Shown here piece by piece: positions 5,701 to 6,676 of a DNA stretch of 6,676 nucleotides (within the stretch, counting starts at the first letter, position 1; the number at the start of each line of letters is the position of its first letter). The position numbers and the translations under genes are program-made. The stretch is from S012-113 sp965368405 (GTDB lineage Bacteria > Bacteroidota > Bacteroidia > Cytophagales > Cyclobacteriaceae): NCBI GenBank assembly GCA_965368405.1, contig CBDUMS010000127.1:1-6676 (forward strand). Direction: 5' to 3'. The notes under the pieces are model-generated. The model saw only the letters and a list, made by a program, of their open reading frames with translations. It was not told the origin of the DNA and did not search any database.

Positions 5701-6676
5701 AATTATGAAATTCGTTGTTGTTTGAAAATGTTCCGTTTTCAGTTGTACTGTACACGTAGTTTCCCCATCCCCCCGATGCAGATAGTAGAATACTCCCATC
5801 TGTGGATGATGGACAACTTATAAAGCTACCGTTATAATCCGATGTAACCGCTATAGTTGCCGTCAGCCCACTGGGTGGCCCAGCTATAGATATTTGGTTG
5901 GTAAATGTACAGTTATTGCCATCCCTAACAGTAAGCAAATGGTCACCTGCAGTAAGACCGGAAATTATAGGGTCACTATCAAAATTGGAATTATTAATCG
6001 AGTACTCATAGTTTGCCCCCTGTCCACCGCTTGGCTCTATGGTTATAGAGCCGGTTGTACTGCCGTAGCAATTGGCAGGAATATGGTTGGAAATCGTAAA
6101 AGCTAGGGCTTCTGGTTCTGAGATTGTAATATTCTTGGTAGGGATATTCTCTGTACAGTACTCGAACTGATCAGTCTGTAAACTGAGTGTATAATTGCCT
6201 GCTTTAAGGTTGAAATAATTGCCTTCTAATGAATTACCAGGATCATCGCCAGATTCGGATGCGAGATAAAAAGAGACCGCTTCATTTTTTGCTATTATGA
6301 GGTCACGAGAGAGCTGAACGTTAGTTATTGAGCCATTATCATCACCATTACACGCTGGCATCTGGATATCATATTGTATGATTTCTGGAGGTGGAACTGA
6401 AAACGTATACTCAACGTTGCCAGCAAGACCAAAATCGGAGCAGTTGCCAACAAGGTAATCAAAATAAATTCTTTCGTTTATAAAATTGGGTGAGTCATTA
6501 CCGTAAACATCAGCAAGAGTAAATGAAACATCATTTCCTAACCCGGGGTCAAAATAGCTAGAGCCGCTTGTTGATGTTGCACGCCATATATAAGAGTCGA
6601 ACCCGGGGCTGGCGACAAGTCGGATTGGGTCAGTTAAACAGACTTCAGAACCAGATGGAGTTGTGCCATTATTGTA
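2753..6676 (-). CDS. Large SprB-repeat cell-surface protein with T9SS sorting domain (N-terminus outside window)
   Basis: This is a probable surface adhesin-like or matrix protein exported by the type IX secretion system. The frame is open from the TAA at 2753-2755 to the window edge, giving 1307 visible residues. The Met codon at 6361 is internal: 105 in-frame residues of good domain sequence precede it. Domains, numbered from that Met: an Ig-like domain with two Cys before residue 1; twelve SprB-type repeats (about 4-959); an Ig/PKD-like unit (about 950-1020, Cys960 and Cys1009); a second PKD-like unit (about 1021-1105); and a type A T9SS C-terminal domain (about 1124-1202). The repeats follow the pattern C-x-(5-6)-G-S-I, then GG, an aromatic strand, L-x-x-G-x-Y, D-x-N-G-C and a final E/Q-P. 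The visible part is rich in Asp, Glu, Ser, Thr and Asn and poor in Lys and Arg, as is usual for secreted repeat proteins. SprB of Flavobacterium johnsoniae is a mobile gliding adhesin with such repeats, but repeats alone do not prove a role in gliding. It lies upstream of rho with a 234-bp gap and no obvious functional link. Confidence 0.93.
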   Translation of the reverse strand, partial: YNNGTTPSGSEVCLTDPIRLVASPGFDSYIWRATSTSGSSYFDPGLGNDVSFTLADVYGNDSPNFINERIYFDYLVGNCSDFGLAGNVEYTFSVPPPEIIQYDIQMPACNGDDNGSITNVQLSRDLIIAKNEAVSFYLASESGDDPGNSLEGNYFNLKAGNYTLSLQTDQFEYCTENIPTKNITISEPEALAFTISNHIPANCYGSTTGSITIEPSGGQGANYEYSINNSNFDSDPIISGLTAGDHLLTVRDGNNCTFTNQISIAGPPSGLTATIAVTSDYNGSFISCPSSTDGSILLSASGGWGNYVYSTTENGTFSNNNEFHNLPKGEHTFWVMDESGCKASETVLIEPPTTITTTPVLAEPDCPGGFGSITINATGGSGTKEFSIDDASYQQSNIFSLFAGVYSIYVRDQNGCKYVLQDLLLEDPQPIVFSSIISNPTCHSAQDGALEITNVLHGVAPYKYSIDGGSTFHNSDSFQSLDARTYNIVIKDSQDCQVSDLVEIQNPSPITGDFLEIEISCFGEADGSLSIIPQGGNVGYSYLWSTGSATNQIEDLKNGEYSVIIFDSNGCQSEELFYTLHQPSDIYVELLASNYNGSNVSCSGAADGSAEVLVSGGTIVSDYQYLWSNGTTGRLNEGLAQGNYTISVSDDNGCMVTEEFEILEPNPIKFNSLEVFIPTCYNGQNGSIEVFPEGGVGNYMLSLNDGLPQTSSVFENLKSGIYKIAAIDDNGCYKDTTILINQPDEITLKSTKIISTSCGQSNGSIEVEILGGNGEYTINWINENNDIIGQDLLLDSLESGQYSISITDQNGCNLAQSFSISNSDGPNLAVESIVGISCSSTADGYASILVTNGSPPYTIIWDNGAKDLIATNLDAGIHEVSVVDANGCKTYLNVDIPNISPIELSILEIQEPSCFGDSNGKIHLAATGGTPPYTYHWVHDGSQESDLEGLSAAAYLVNITDSHSCISEFEISLEEPPPLLAEETVVSPTCKDANDGEIYIIATGGTAPYSITYQAEPITGGILRNISSGNYVFEIQDSRGCESVLEVIVDEIEQAPIEFDDMVICSEQEITIKTPVPGIEFLWQHNNEFFSSDSMINLNKPGLYSLELKSNSGCTYSGEFTVTTSNDVLNTEFLASSNANVGDTIIVIDITFPLPDSINWIIPTEAEILDLTNDYAVLVFEKPGTFTVGLESYLGLCYDVESTQINVHTLPEGNISGRISENSTQLIESSVFPNPNNGKFNIHTLLSRDDVLHITFIDLITKKRVFHKSYESLEMTLEYELTDIKAGPYAIVIQAGGQLKVHRIVIH
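2756..2992 (-). other. Type A T9SS C-terminal sorting domain
   Basis: The last 79 residues have the Por-secretion-tail pattern. SSVFPNPNNGKFNI is the typical (Y/F)PNPxxGxF opening, followed by a strand with LHITFIDLITKKRV (the usual v-x-i-x-D-x-x-G-k-x-V region, with Thr in place of Gly). Then comes DIKAGPYAIVIQAGG (the L-x-x-G-x-Y-x-l-x-i region) and a basic end, KVHRIVIH. In known systems this domain directs the protein through the outer-membrane T9SS translocon and is then removed, usually with attachment to surface lipopolysaccharide. It is not the type B (gliding-motility-associated) form, which has a different conserved pattern. Confidence 0.9.
3485..6352 (-). repeat. Twelve tandem SprB-type protein repeats, each with one cysteine pair
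   Basis: Repeat units start at the codons for Cys at residues 4, 98, 183, 261, 337, 416, 497, 575, 653, 733, 809 and 885, counted from the Met codon at 6361. The partner Cys are at 69, 151, 236, 311, 391, 466, 549, 627, 707, 783, 860 and 936. The period is 75-85 residues except for the first unit (94). Spacing within a pair is 50-54 residues except in the first (65). Conserved features are DGS/NGS after the first Cys, GG near residue 15, L-x-x-G-x-Y before the last strand and D-x-N-G-C at the second Cys. Nucleotide identity between units is low, so the array is old and not a product of recent duplication or slippage. One disulphide per repeat is inferred from the regular pairing. Confidence 0.9.
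6405..6676 (-). other. Ig-like domain upstream of the repeat array (partial)
   Basis: The first visible residues include EVCLTDPIRL, then ASPGFDSYIWRA, and a second Cys in LVGNCSDFG. The Cys, hydrophobic strand, PG and aromatic-x-W pattern resembles the unit that follows the repeats at residues 959-980 (ICSEQEITIK, then VPGIEFLWQH). The repeat array therefore appears to be bracketed by two related Ig-like domains. The N-terminal boundary lies outside the window or very near its edge. Confidence 0.6.

Noticed and set aside
3485..6352. Recurring short DNA words such as acaaccatt, considered as CRISPR or DNA-level repeats
   Set aside because: They recur at protein-repeat spacing (about 225-250 bp) and encode the conserved Asn-Gly-Cys. 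Surrounding bases differ, and there are no uniform repeats or spacers.

Overview
This 6.7-kb window looks like chromosomal DNA of a member of the Bacteroidota, probably a free-living Cytophagales- or Flavobacteriales-type organism. Four signs point there. The right-hand protein carries SprB-type repeats and ends in a type IX secretion (T9SS) C-terminal sorting domain. The left-hand protein has a signal peptide with the Ala|Gln cleavage context common in this phylum. Rho has a long charged insert after its N-terminal domain. A perfect TAnnTTTG-type -7 promoter element (TACCTTTG) lies upstream of the left gene. The DNA is AT-rich, and start codons lack clear Shine-Dalgarno sequences.

Layout, all genes on the minus strand, read right to left. 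(1) 2753-6676: the 3' part of a very large surface protein gene. The frame is open to the window edge, so the N-terminus is missing. The visible 1307 residues contain an Ig-like domain, twelve SprB-type repeats with one cysteine pair each, two further beta-sandwich-like domains and a type A T9SS sorting domain. (2) 2519-2752: a 234-bp intergenic region with a candidate rho promoter and two small hairpins. (3) 860-2518: rho, complete, with all ATPase and RNA-binding motifs present. (4) 709-859: an intergenic region with a strong intrinsic terminator for rho and a promoter for the next gene. (5) 1-708: the first 236 residues of an exported protein of unknown function.

The three genes are probably separate transcription units: both gaps contain promoter-like elements, and a terminator separates rho from the left gene. 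No functional link between rho and the two exported proteins is visible. I found no RNA genes, mobile elements, CRISPR arrays or obvious new defence or biosynthetic system. The points most worth a second look are the cysteine-paired repeat array joined to a type A sorting domain, the charged insert in Rho, and the structured rho leader.
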